Assembly (NCBI RefSeq): GCF_000333395.1
Contig: NZ_BADA01000349.1
Coordinates: forward strand, 1 to 39,322
From: Microbacterium sp. B19
GTDB lineage: Bacteria; Actinomycetota; Actinomycetes; Actinomycetales; Microbacteriaceae
Direction of reading: 5' to 3'
Length of the DNA: 39,322 nucleotides
Part shown: positions 1-6,708 of the stretch, piece after piece
How the letters are laid out: each line of letters starts with the position of its first letter
Position numbering within the stretch: the first letter of the stretch is position 1
Notes under the pieces: generated by a model
The model's input: only the letters and a program-made list of their open reading frames with translations
What the model was told of the DNA's origin: nothing
Database searches by the model: none
Made by a program: the position numbers and the translations under genes

Positions 1-16
1 TTGACCCCTCACGCAG

Positions 17-1210
17 CTAGAAACGGCGAAGCAGCGCGGTCAGGGCCTGGCCGCCGCCGATGCACATCGTCACCACGCCGTACTCCAGGTCGCGGCGCTG
101 CAGGTCGAGGGCGGCGCGGACCGTCAGGATCGCGCCGGTCGCCCCGACCGGATGCCCGAGCGCGATCGCGCCGCCGTAGGGGTTGACCTTCTCGGGGTCG
201 AGGCCGGCCTCGCGGATCACCGCCACCGCCTGCGCCGCGAACGCCTCGTTCAGCTCGATCACGTCGACGTCGGCGGGTGTGAGCCCGGTCTGCTCCCACA
301 ACCGCTGCAGCGCCAGCACCGGGGCGTATCCCATGATCTCGGGGTCGACGCCGGCCGTCGTCACGGCTTCGAGGGTCGCGAGGCCGGTGAGGCCCCGCTC
401 CCGCACGTCGTCCTCCCGCATGAGCACGGTCGCGGCCGCGCCGTCGTTGATCCCCGAGGAGTTGCCGGCCGTCACGGATCCCTCCGCGGCGAACACGGGC
501 CGCAGCCCCGCGAGTACCTCGAGGGTCGTGCCGGGGCGCGGGTGCTCGTCCGTCGTGACCTCGACCGGCCGCTTGCCGCCGGTCGTCACGGGCACGATCT
601 CCTCCGCGAACGCCGCACGGCTGGCATCCAGGGCCGCCCTGCGCTGGCTCTCGACGGCGAAGGCGTCCTGCTCGGCTCGGGAGACGGAATAACGGGATGC
701 CACGGTCTCGGCGGTCGTGCCCATGTGGCGGCCGCTGAACGGGTCGGTGAGGATCGCGAGCGTGCCGTCGAGGAGTTTCCGGTCGCCCAGCCGCGCGTTG
801 CCCCGGGCGCCGTACTCGAGGAACGGCGTGCGCGACATGCTCTCGTCGCCGCCCGCGACGACGACGTCGACGCCGCCCCAGCGCAGCTCCTGCGCACCGG
901 ACCAGATCGCCTGCAACCCCGACCCGCACAGACGGTTGACGGTGAACGCGGGCACCCGGGTCGGCAGTCCCGCGGCGAGCGCGACGCGGCGCGCGTTGTA
1001 GGCGTCGGGTCCGTTCTGCGCGATGCAGCCCATGATCACTTCGTCCACGGCATCCTTCGGCACCCCCGCGCGCTCGAGGGCGGCCGACACCGCGACGGCG
1101 CCGAGCTCGTGCGCGTCGATGCCGGACAGCACGCCGCCGAAGGAGCCGATCGGGGTCCGCGCCCCCGCGACGAGCACGATGCGGGGCGGGGTTCCGGTTG
1201 CTGCGTTCAT
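17..1210 (-). CDS. Acetyl-CoA acyltransferase / thiolase
   Basis: A 397-residue thiolase-family enzyme, which would catalyse CoA-dependent cleavage of 3-ketoacyl-CoA or the reverse acetyl-CoA condensation in the cytoplasm. All three catalytic signatures are visible: the nucleophilic Cys95 in NRLCGSG, His353 in the GGAIALGHPVGATGA block, and Cys383 in MCIGGGQA; NEAFAAQ is also present. Length is normal for the family and the gene looks intact. The ATG at 1210 is preceded by GGAGG with 6-nt spacing. A TAGGCT box at 1244-1249 on the same strand is a candidate -10. It stands alone, divergent from an ABC exporter, so the substrate (degradative fatty-acid thiolase or acetoacetyl-CoA thiolase) cannot be fixed from sequence. 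Confidence 0.93.
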   Translation of the reverse strand: MNAATGTPPRIVLVAGARTPIGSFGGVLSGIDAHELGAVAVSAALERAGVPKDAVDEVIMGCIAQNGPDAYNARRVALAAGLPTRVPAFTVNRLCGSGLQAIWSGAQELRWGGVDVVVAGGDESMSRTPFLEYGARGNARLGDRKLLDGTLAILTDPFSGRHMGTTAETVASRYSVSRAEQDAFAVESQRRAALDASRAAFAEEIVPVTTGGKRPVEVTTDEHPRPGTTLEVLAGLRPVFAAEGSVTAGNSSGINDGAAATVLMREDDVRERGLTGLATLEAVTTAGVDPEIMGYAPVLALQRLWEQTGLTPADVDVIELNEAFAAQAVAVIREAGLDPEKVNPYGGAIALGHPVGATGAILTVRAALDLQRRDLEYGVVTMCIGGGQALTALLRRF

Positions 1211-1243
1211 CCGGGCCTCCGTGCACGACGTCGTGAGGCGTTC

Positions 1244-1249
1244 AGCCTA
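1244..1249 (-). promoter_or_regulatory. Candidate -10 box of thiolase
   Basis: TAGGCT (read on the minus strand) matches the actinobacterial TANNNT -10. It would give a short leader of about 27 nt that contains the GGAGG ribosome-binding site of the thiolase. No clear -35 is seen. Confidence 0.4.
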
Positions 1250-1264
1250 CGCGGCGGGCGCCGC

Positions 1265-1340
1265 GGACCGGCCGCGGCGGGGCGGGGGCGAGGGCGGGGG
1301 CGGGGGCGAGGGCGGCCGGGGCGAGGGCGGCCGGGGCGGG
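1265..1340. repeat. Low-complexity G-rich tandem repeat beside family A palindrome
   Basis: A run built from short units such as GGGCGAGGGCGGCCG and GGGGGCGAGGGC lies directly upstream of palindrome A1. C-rich short repeats (units around CCCCGCGCAGCCGCAGCCG) follow the palindrome at about 1430-1495. Together with the palindrome these fill the gap between the divergent thiolase and ABC genes (1211-1559). I see no gene in that gap. Confidence 0.7.
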
Positions 1341-1348
1341 TGTGGACC

Positions 1349-1419
1349 CGCGAGACTGCACGCGCCTGACTAACCCACTGCAGCCTGCAACCGAAATGTC
1401 AGGCGCATGCAGTCTCGCG
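1349..1419. repeat. Palindromic repeat family A, copy 1 (71 bp)
   Basis: Imperfect palindrome with 22-bp arms and a 27-nt interior. The left arm contains CGAGACTGCACGCGCCTGAC and the right arm contains GTCAGGCGCATGCAGTCTCG; the arms differ at one position. It lies upstream of both divergent promoters, so it is not a terminator for either neighbour. Two further copies with the same 22/27/22 layout are at 4177-4247 and 37290-37360. Confidence 0.9.
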
Positions 1420-1546
1420 GTCGCGAACCCCGCGCCCGCGCAGCCGCAGCCGGGCCCCGCGCAGCCGCAGCCGCGCCCCGCACCCGCGCCCACCCCAGCC
1501 CGGAGCGCCGTCAAGCGCGAGGGTGGCAGCCGCGCGCCGGGCGGCG

Positions 1547-1552
1547 TAATCT
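1547..1552 (+). promoter_or_regulatory. -10 box for a leaderless ABC ATPase transcript
   Basis: TAATCT ends 7 nt before the ATG at 1560, and no Shine-Dalgarno sequence is present. This spacing places the transcription start on or next to the A of the start codon, which decides the start of the downstream gene. Confidence 0.55.
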
Positions 1553-1559
1553 CCGCGGC

Positions 1560-2453
1560 ATGGACGCGGTGATCCGCACGGTGGGGCTGCGCAAGTCCTA
1601 CGGTCGTACGAACGCCCTCGACGGTCTCGACCTCGAGGTGTCGGCAGGGCAGATCCACGGCTTCCTCGGGCCGAACGGCGCCGGGAAGTCGACGACGATC
1701 CGCATCCTCCTCGGCCTCGCTCGGTCGACCGGCGGGACCGCAACGGTGTTCGGGAACGACCCCTGGCGCGAGGCGGCGCGCCTGCATCGACGTATCGCGT
1801 ACGTCCCGGGCGACGTGAACCTCTGGCCGGGGCTGTCGGGCGGCGAAGCCATCGACCTGCTCGCGCGGCTGCGCGGCGACGGGCGCTCCGTGGCCTACCA
1901 CGACGAGCGGGCGCGGCTCCTCGAGGCGTTCGACCTCGACCCGCGCAAGAAGGGCCGGTCGTACTCGAAGGGCAACCGGCAGAAGGTCGCGCTGGTCGCC
2001 GCGTTCGCTGCGCCCGCCGACCTGTTCGTCCTCGACGAGCCGACGAGCGGACTCGACCCCCTCATGGAGGTCGTCTTCCAGCGCGAGGTGCGGCGGGTCC
2101 GCGACCGCGGAGCCACCGTGCTGTTGTCGAGCCACATTCTGTCCGAGGTCGAGCAGGTCTGCGATCGGGTCAGCATCATCCGCGCCGGCCGGGTCGTCGA
2201 CGACGGCACGCTCGACGATCTCCGGCACCTCACCCGCACGCAGGTCTCGTTCGCCGACGCGGGCGGCGACCTGCCGCCCCTGCCCGGCGCGCACGAAGTG
2301 CAGCGGCGGGACGGGCGCGTGCACCTCACCGTCGACACCGCCGAAGTGGCATCCCTCCTCCCCGCGCTCGGGGCGCTGGGAGTCCAGGCGCTGCGCGTCG
2401 AACCGGCGTCGCTCGAGGAGCTCTTCCTCCGCCACTACGGGTCGCAGCCGTGA
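1560..2453 (+). CDS. ABC exporter ATP-binding subunit
   Basis: A 297-residue cytoplasmic ATPase of the ABC-2/drug-exporter class. Walker A is GPNGAGKST, the signature motif is the variant YSKGNRQKV, Walker B is LFVLDEPTSGLDP, and the switch His lies in LLSSHILSEVEQ. The C-terminal ~80 residues form the small extra domain usual in exporter ATPases. The frame is open upstream, but ATG 1560 is chosen because it follows a TAATCT -10 by 7 nt and begins the conserved domain. The stop overlaps the GTG of the permease (2450-2453), so the two are translationally coupled and very likely form one exporter. The substrate is unknown. Confidence 0.92.
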   Translation: MDAVIRTVGLRKSYGRTNALDGLDLEVSAGQIHGFLGPNGAGKSTTIRILLGLARSTGGTATVFGNDPWREAARLHRRIAYVPGDVNLWPGLSGGEAIDLLARLRGDGRSVAYHDERARLLEAFDLDPRKKGRSYSKGNRQKVALVAAFAAPADLFVLDEPTSGLDPLMEVVFQREVRRVRDRGATVLLSSHILSEVEQVCDRVSIIRAGRVVDDGTLDDLRHLTRTQVSFADAGGDLPPLPGAHEVQRRDGRVHLTVDTAEVASLLPALGALGVQALRVEPASLEELFLRHYGSQP

Positions 2454-4072
2454 CCGGATTCCCGCTGCTCCTGCGTGCGCGATGGCGACGGGATGCCGTG
2501 CAGCTGACGATCTGGATCGCCGGTGCCCTGCTGCTCGCCGCATCGGCGGTGGTCGGGGTGCGCGGGACGTTCCCGGACGAGAGCGACCGCGCCACGCTGC
2601 TGGCCACCGCGGTCGCGAACCCCGTGGTCCTGCTGTTCCGGGGCCTGCCGTCGGGGACCGACGAGGGCGCGTTCACGGCGTTCCTGATCCTGCCGTTCGT
2701 CGCGCTGCTCGCGGCGCTCATGAGCACGTTCCTCGCCGTGCGCCACACCCGAGGAGACGAGGATGCCGGCCGCGCCGAACTCATCGCCGTCACCCCCGCG
2801 GGCCGGGGCGTTCCGCTGGTCGCGACGGTGGTGCACGGCATCCTGGCGAACGTCGTCCTGGGGGTTCTGGTTACCCTGGCGTACCTCGCGATCGGGTTCG
2901 CCGCGGCGGGGAGCGTGCTCATGGGCCTGGCGAGCGCGCTCACCGGCATCGCGTTCTTCGGCGTGGGGCTCGTCGCGGCGCAGGTCGCCGCCTCCGCGCG
3001 GACGGCGAACACGATCGGCGTGTGGGCCGTGCTGCTGAGCTACCTCGCGTGCGGCCTCGGCAATGCCCTCGGAACCCCCAGCGACGACCTGCAGCGCATG
3101 ACGAGCGCGCCCCTGGCGTGGGCGTCGCCGTTCGGATGGGCGGAGAACACGCGCCCGTACGACTCGAACGCGGCCGGGACGCTCGCGCCGTTCGCGGGGG
3201 TCATCGTCGTCGCCCTCGTGCTGGCATTCGTACTGTCGCGGGCCCGCGACCTCGGCGATGCGTTCCTGCCCGCGCGCGGCGGGCGCGCGACGGCGAGCGC
3301 CGCGCTGTCGGGGCCGATCGGGCTGGTGTGGCGAGAGGCGCGGGGCTCGCTCCTCGGGTGGACCGTGGGCGGGGCGATCGTGGGCGTGATGTCGACGCGA
3401 CTCGCGGCCGCGATCTCCGACATCGGCGACTCGATCCCGTCGGTGCAGGCGCTGCTGCAGTCCCTCGCGTCGCAGGGGTCGCTCGCGCAGGGCGCCATCG
3501 AGGTGTTCTTCACGCTGGCCGGGGTGCTCGCGGCGTGCGCCGGCATCCAGACGATCACGCGCGCCCGGCAGGATGAGGCCGCGGGCCTCGCCGAGCCCGT
3601 CCGTGCGGCCGGCGTCGGACCGGTGCGGTGGGTGGCGGCGTACCTGGTCGTGGCGGTGGCCGCCGTGCTCGCGTGCCTCGCCGCCGCCACCGCGGGTGCG
3701 ACCCTCGGCCAGCTCGCGACCGACGCCTCCCAGACGGATCTGATCCGGGATGCCGCGGTGGCGGCGGCAGGGCAGGCGGTTGCGGCTCTGACGCTCGTCG
3801 TGGTCGCCGCGCTGGTCGTCGTGATCGCTCCCCGGTTGTCACTGCCGGTGGGCTGGGCGCTGGTGGGGGTCGCGACCGTGGTGGGGCTGTTCGGCCCGCT
3901 GCTCGGACTCTCGGATGCCGCGGTCGACGCGTCGCCGTTCGCCGCCGCACCCCGCATCGACGGGGATGCCCTGGATCTCCGCGGCGGCGCCTGGCTCGCC
4001 GTCGCGGTGGTCGCCGGGGCGACGCTGCTCGCGGGCGCTGCCCGGCGGCGCGAGCTCGCCCCGGAGCGGTGA
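2450..4072 (+). CDS. ABC exporter permease, two-half type
   Basis: A 540-residue integral membrane protein with about 12 hydrophobic segments arranged as two similar halves, each starting with an R-rich cytoplasmic end followed by a first membrane helix (WIAGALLLA near residue 22, LLGWTVGGAIVG near residue 300). This layout is typical of the large permeases that partner a single ATPase in the polyketide-antibiotic exporter group, which the length fits. It starts at a GTG overlapping the ATPase stop. The last codons and the stop form the first unit of a 30-bp tandem repeat that continues downstream. The transported compound cannot be told from sequence. Confidence 0.88.
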   Translation: MTGFPLLLRARWRRDAVQLTIWIAGALLLAASAVVGVRGTFPDESDRATLLATAVANPVVLLFRGLPSGTDEGAFTAFLILPFVALLAALMSTFLAVRHTRGDEDAGRAELIAVTPAGRGVPLVATVVHGILANVVLGVLVTLAYLAIGFAAAGSVLMGLASALTGIAFFGVGLVAAQVAASARTANTIGVWAVLLSYLACGLGNALGTPSDDLQRMTSAPLAWASPFGWAENTRPYDSNAAGTLAPFAGVIVVALVLAFVLSRARDLGDAFLPARGGRATASAALSGPIGLVWREARGSLLGWTVGGAIVGVMSTRLAAAISDIGDSIPSVQALLQSLASQGSLAQGAIEVFFTLAGVLAACAGIQTITRARQDEAAGLAEPVRAAGVGPVRWVAAYLVVAVAAVLACLAAATAGATLGQLATDASQTDLIRDAAVAAAGQAVAALTLVVVAALVVVIAPRLSLPVGWALVGVATVVGLFGPLLGLSDAAVDASPFAAAPRIDGDALDLRGGAWLAVAVVAGATLLAGAARRRELAPER

Positions 4073-4150
4073 GGCGGCGCGAGGTCGGCCGCGGCGCGGT
4101 GAGGCGGCGCGAGGTCGGCCGCGGCGCGGTGAGGCGGCGCGAGGTCGTCC
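4044..4150. repeat. 30-bp GC-rich tandem repeat that includes the permease stop codon
   Basis: About 3.5 units of a 30-bp repeat with core GGCGGCGCGAGGTCGGCC and ending GCGCGGTGA. The first, diverged unit encodes the last residues and TGA stop of the permease; the next units lie outside the gene. It leads into palindrome A2. The pattern suggests duplication of the gene end by slippage. Confidence 0.8.
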
Positions 4151-4176
4151 CCGGCGCGAGGTCGTCCCTCCGGATC

Positions 4177-4247
4177 GCCGAGACTGCACGCCCCTGACAA
4201 CTCCACTGCAGCCTGCAACCGAGTTGTCAGGCGGATGCAGTCTCGCG
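4177..4247. repeat. Palindromic repeat family A, copy 2 (71 bp)
   Basis: Same 22/27/22 organisation as copies 1 and 3. The arms contain GAGACTGCACGCCCCTGAC and GTCAGGCGGATGCAGTCTCG. The stem can extend by five pairs (AACTC with GAGTT), where copy 3 has AAACC/GGTTT. It lies between convergent genes and is followed at about 4245-4300 by CGCGGCCA-type short repeats. Confidence 0.9.
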
Positions 4248-4331
4248 GCCACACGCGGCCACGCGCGGCCACGCGCGGCCACGCGCACCCGCGCGACGAC
4301 AGCGGGCGGCTCGCGGCCGATGGCCCGCGCC

Positions 4332-4910
4332 CTACCCCCAGGAATCGAGCGTCGGCGGGATGGATGCCAGCGTGGCCACGGCCGCATCACGATCGGCGCG
4401 GGCGAGGGTCAGCGCCGCCACCACGAGCGACGCGCACACGGCGGAGAGGGAGTCCACGGCATCCGGGGTCAGGTCGGGACGCCGGTCGGCGACGGCGGCG
4501 CGGATCGCGGCGCGCATCTCGGCGGCGTACCCCGACACGAGCGCGCGGACCTCGGCGTCGTCCGAGGCCAGGGGCGATGAGCCGGCGTTGAGCAGCAGGC
4601 AGCCGAGACGGGCACGCGGGGTGTCGGCCGCGATGGCGGCGCGCATGTCCTCGACGTACGCCTCGAGCGCGCCGGGATCGCCGCCGCCGAGCGGCCGCAG
4701 CCGCGTGCGCACGACGTCGTCGAGGTAGGCCCCGAGCACCGCGTCGAAGAGGCCGCGCTTGCTGCCGAAGGCGTTGTACAGGCTCGACCGTGTGAGTCCG
4801 GTCGCGTCCTCGAGCTCGGTGATCCCCGCCTCGGCGTACCCGCGCTGCCAGAACACGTCGCGCGCAGCGTCGACCACCGCGCGGCGGTCGAACGTCGGCA
4901 TCCTGCCCAT
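4332..4910 (-). CDS. TetR/AcrR-family transcriptional regulator
   Basis: A 192-residue repressor-type protein. The N-terminal helix-turn-helix (about residues 10-55) carries the family pattern: AARDVFWQRGY, GITELEDATGL, SSLYNAFGSKRGLFDAVL. The C-terminal part (60-192) is the variable ligand/dimer domain; LGCLLLNAG resembles the AcuR/NemR-like subgroup. The ATG at 4910 has AAGGAA upstream. It is transcribed divergently from an MDR oxidoreductase at 4979. The 68-bp gap holds operator-like palindromes over both -10 boxes, so it probably represses itself and that oxidoreductase in response to a reactive or electrophilic compound (inference). Confidence 0.93.
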   Translation of the reverse strand: MGRMPTFDRRAVVDAARDVFWQRGYAEAGITELEDATGLTRSSLYNAFGSKRGLFDAVLGAYLDDVVRTRLRPLGGGDPGALEAYVEDMRAAIAADTPRARLGCLLLNAGSSPLASDDAEVRALVSGYAAEMRAAIRAAVADRRPDLTPDAVDSLSAVCASLVVAALTLARADRDAAVATLASIPPTLDSWG

Positions 4911-4932
4911 GGGTTTCCTTCTTCCCGATCCG

Positions 4933-4955
4933 GGTCTATATTAGACCGGTCGTTA
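4933..4955. promoter_or_regulatory. TetR operator and overlapping divergent -10 boxes
   Basis: Two overlapping dyads are present: GGTCTA-TAT-TAGACC (4933-4947), and TAGACCGGTCGTTA (4942-4955), which resembles the GACCGGTC core of NemR-like boxes. TATATT at 4937-4942 is a plus-strand -10 and TAATAT on the opposite strand is a minus-strand -10. A bound repressor would therefore block both genes. Confidence 0.6.
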
Positions 4956-4978
4956 CAAAATAACCACCAAGGAGAGAC

Positions 4979-5953
4979 ATGCGCGCCATCGTGCACCCCC
5001 AGTTCGGCGAACCGACCGACGTCCTCGACGTCGAAGACGTCGAGACCCCCGAGCCCGGCCCCGGCCAGGTGCGGCTGCGCATCCTTCTGTCTCCGATCCA
5101 CAACCACGACCTGTGGACGATCCGCGGCACCTACGGGTACAAGCCCGAGCTCCCCGCCCGCGCCGGAACCGAGGCCGTCGGCATCGTCGACGCGCTCGGC
5201 GAGGGCGTCGAGGGGCTCGAGGTCGGCCAGCGCGTCGCCACCGGCGGAACCTTCGGCGTGTGGGCCGAGTACGTCGTCGCCCCCGCGGCGGGCCTCATCC
5301 CTGTCGCCGACACCCTCCCCGACGAGATGGCCGCACAGCTCGTCTCCATGCCGTTCAGCGCCATCAGCCTGCTGCACTCGCTCGACCTGAAGGCCGGCGA
5401 CTGGCTCGTGCAGAACACCGCCAACGGCGCCGTGGGACGCATGGTCGCGCAGATCGCGAAGGCCCGTGGCATCCATGTCCTGGGTCTGGTGCGCCGCGAG
5501 AGCGCCGTCGACGAGCTCGCGCAGCAGGGCATCATGAACGTCGTCTCGACCGACGCCGACGACTGGCGCGACAAGGCCCTCGCGATCATCGACGGCGGAC
5601 GCGTCGTCGCCGGTGTCGACTCGGTCGGCGGCTCGGCGGCGAACGACGTGCTGTCGCTGCTGTCCGAGAACGGCACGCTCGTGATCTTCGGCTCGATGGG
5701 CGAGAGCAAGCTCGAGCTGTCGGCGGGCGACATCATCTTCCGCCAGGCGACCGTGAAGGGCTTCTGGGGCAGCGTCGTCAGCAAGACGATGGATGCCGAG
5801 ACCCGCGGCGCCCTCTTCGGCGAGCTGTCCCGCTACCTCGCCGACGGCACCGTGACGCTCCCGGTCGCGGCGACGTTCGCGCTCGAGGACGTCCGCGACG
5901 CCGCCGCCGCGAGCTTCTCGCCGCGCGTCGGCAAGGTGCTGCTGCGCCCGTAA
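4979..5953 (+). CDS. Zinc-independent MDR-family NAD(P)H oxidoreductase
   Basis: A 324-residue medium-chain dehydrogenase/reductase of the quinone-reductase/2-enoyl reductase type. It has the N-terminal GroES-like fold (1-120) and a Rossmann domain from about residue 140; NTANGAVGRMVAQIAK is the dinucleotide-binding segment. The cysteine-rich zinc loops of alcohol dehydrogenases are absent, so it should reduce activated double bonds, quinones or aldehydes with NADPH. The NTANGAVG motif is close to that of the mitochondrial 2-enoyl thioester reductase (Etr1) group. AAGGAG precedes the ATG. Its divergent TetR regulator suggests induction by the compound it detoxifies. Confidence 0.88.
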   Translation: MRAIVHPQFGEPTDVLDVEDVETPEPGPGQVRLRILLSPIHNHDLWTIRGTYGYKPELPARAGTEAVGIVDALGEGVEGLEVGQRVATGGTFGVWAEYVVAPAAGLIPVADTLPDEMAAQLVSMPFSAISLLHSLDLKAGDWLVQNTANGAVGRMVAQIAKARGIHVLGLVRRESAVDELAQQGIMNVVSTDADDWRDKALAIIDGGRVVAGVDSVGGSAANDVLSLLSENGTLVIFGSMGESKLELSAGDIIFRQATVKGFWGSVVSKTMDAETRGALFGELSRYLADGTVTLPVAATFALEDVRDAAAASFSPRVGKVLLRP

Positions 5954-5977
5954 GCCCTGGGGCGTCGTCCCCCTTGC

Positions 5978-6036
5978 TCGGGTGTCCAGAACACGCCGTT
6001 GCGGCCCGCCCGCATGCGGCGTGTTCTGGACACCCG
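5978..6036. repeat. Palindromic repeat family D, copy 1 (59 bp)
   Basis: Perfect 20-bp arms (GTGTCCAGAACACGCCG inside the left arm, CGGCGTGTTCTGGACAC inside the right) around a 19-nt loop containing CCCGCATG. It lies between the convergent oxidoreductase and NUDIX genes, 25 bp after the oxidoreductase stop. It could also act as a bidirectional terminator, though no U-tract follows. Confidence 0.9.
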
Positions 6037-6081
6037 GCGTTCGGGGCGCGCGCGGCGGCGGAGTGGGCGCGGCGGGAGTTC

Positions 6082-6134
6082 AGTGTCCAGGACACGCGGA
6101 CCGACCCGCATGGCATCCGCGTGTCCTGGACACT
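6082..6134. repeat. Palindromic repeat family D, copy 2 (53 bp)
   Basis: 19-bp perfect arms, AGTGTCCAGGACACGCGGA and its reverse complement, around a 15-nt loop that again contains CCCGCATG. Relative to copies 1 and 3 an A-T pair in the stem is replaced by G-C on both arms, so pairing is kept while the sequence changes. Confidence 0.88.
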
Positions 6135-6162
6135 CAACGTGGGAGACGGACGACACCGATGT

Positions 6163-6220
6163 TCGGTGTCCAGAACACGCCGTTGCGGCCCACCCGCATG
6201 CGGCGTGTTCTGGACACTCG
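6163..6220. repeat. Palindromic repeat family D, copy 3 (58 bp)
   Basis: Nearly identical to copy 1: arms GTGTCCAGAACACGCCG / CGGCGTGTTCTGGACAC and an 18-nt loop with CACCCGCATG. It ends 23 bp before the 3' end of the NUDIX gene. The three D copies fill most of the 290-bp convergent gap 5954-6243, which has no gene. Confidence 0.9.
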
Positions 6221-6243
6221 GCCAGGGCGACGAGGCGAACGCC

Positions 6244-6708
6244 TCAGGCGAGCAGGCGCTCCAGCGCGTCGAGCGCGGGGCGCTGGCCCTTCACGAGCGC
6301 CTCGCGGGCGGCATCCAGGTCCATCCATTCGGCCCGGTCGACCTCGGGGAACGACGCCGTGCGGCCCGATCGCGGCGGCCACTCCATCTCGAACTCGCCG
6401 AACACAAATCCGGATGCCTCGAACTCAGCGCCGTCGAGGGCGAACACGATGAGCTTCTTGCCGGACGTCGCGGCGAAGGTCCCGAGCTCGGCCCACTCCC
6501 CCGCCGGGGGTTCGAGGCCCAGTTCCTCGCGGAACTCGCGGCGCGCGGCATCCCGGGGCTGTTCGACTCCGGGGTCGAACTCGCCCTTCGGGATCGACCA
6601 CGCGCCGGCGTCTTTGCGCGCCCAGAACGGGCCGCCCATGTGCGCGATGAGCACCTCGAGCGCGGGATGCCGCCGGTACAGCAGCAGTCCCGCGCTCCAG
6701 GCGACCAT
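6244..6708 (-). CDS. NUDIX hydrolase
   Basis: A 154-residue protein of the NUDIX superfamily, hydrolysing a nucleoside-diphosphate-linked substrate. The Nudix box is PKGEFDPGVEQPRDAARREF followed by REELGLEP. It has one extra residue before the first conserved Glu compared with the strict GX5E pattern, as seen in some subfamilies, and the REFREEL metal-binding core is intact. The ATG at 6708 overlaps the TGA of the DUF4407 gene (TGATG), so it is translated from the same transcript. The open frame continues upstream, but the protein domain begins at MVAWSAGLLLYRR. Substrate unknown. Confidence 0.85.
   Translation of the reverse strand: MVAWSAGLLLYRRHPALEVLIAHMGGPFWARKDAGAWSIPKGEFDPGVEQPRDAARREFREELGLEPPAGEWAELGTFAATSGKKLIVFALDGAEFEASGFVFGEFEMEWPPRSGRTASFPEVDRAEWMDLDAAREALVKGQRPALDALERLLA

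Noticed and set aside
1349-1419. Palindrome A1 as a transcription terminator
   Set aside because: It lies between divergent genes, upstream of both predicted promoters, and has no U-tract on either side, so neither neighbour would be terminated by it.
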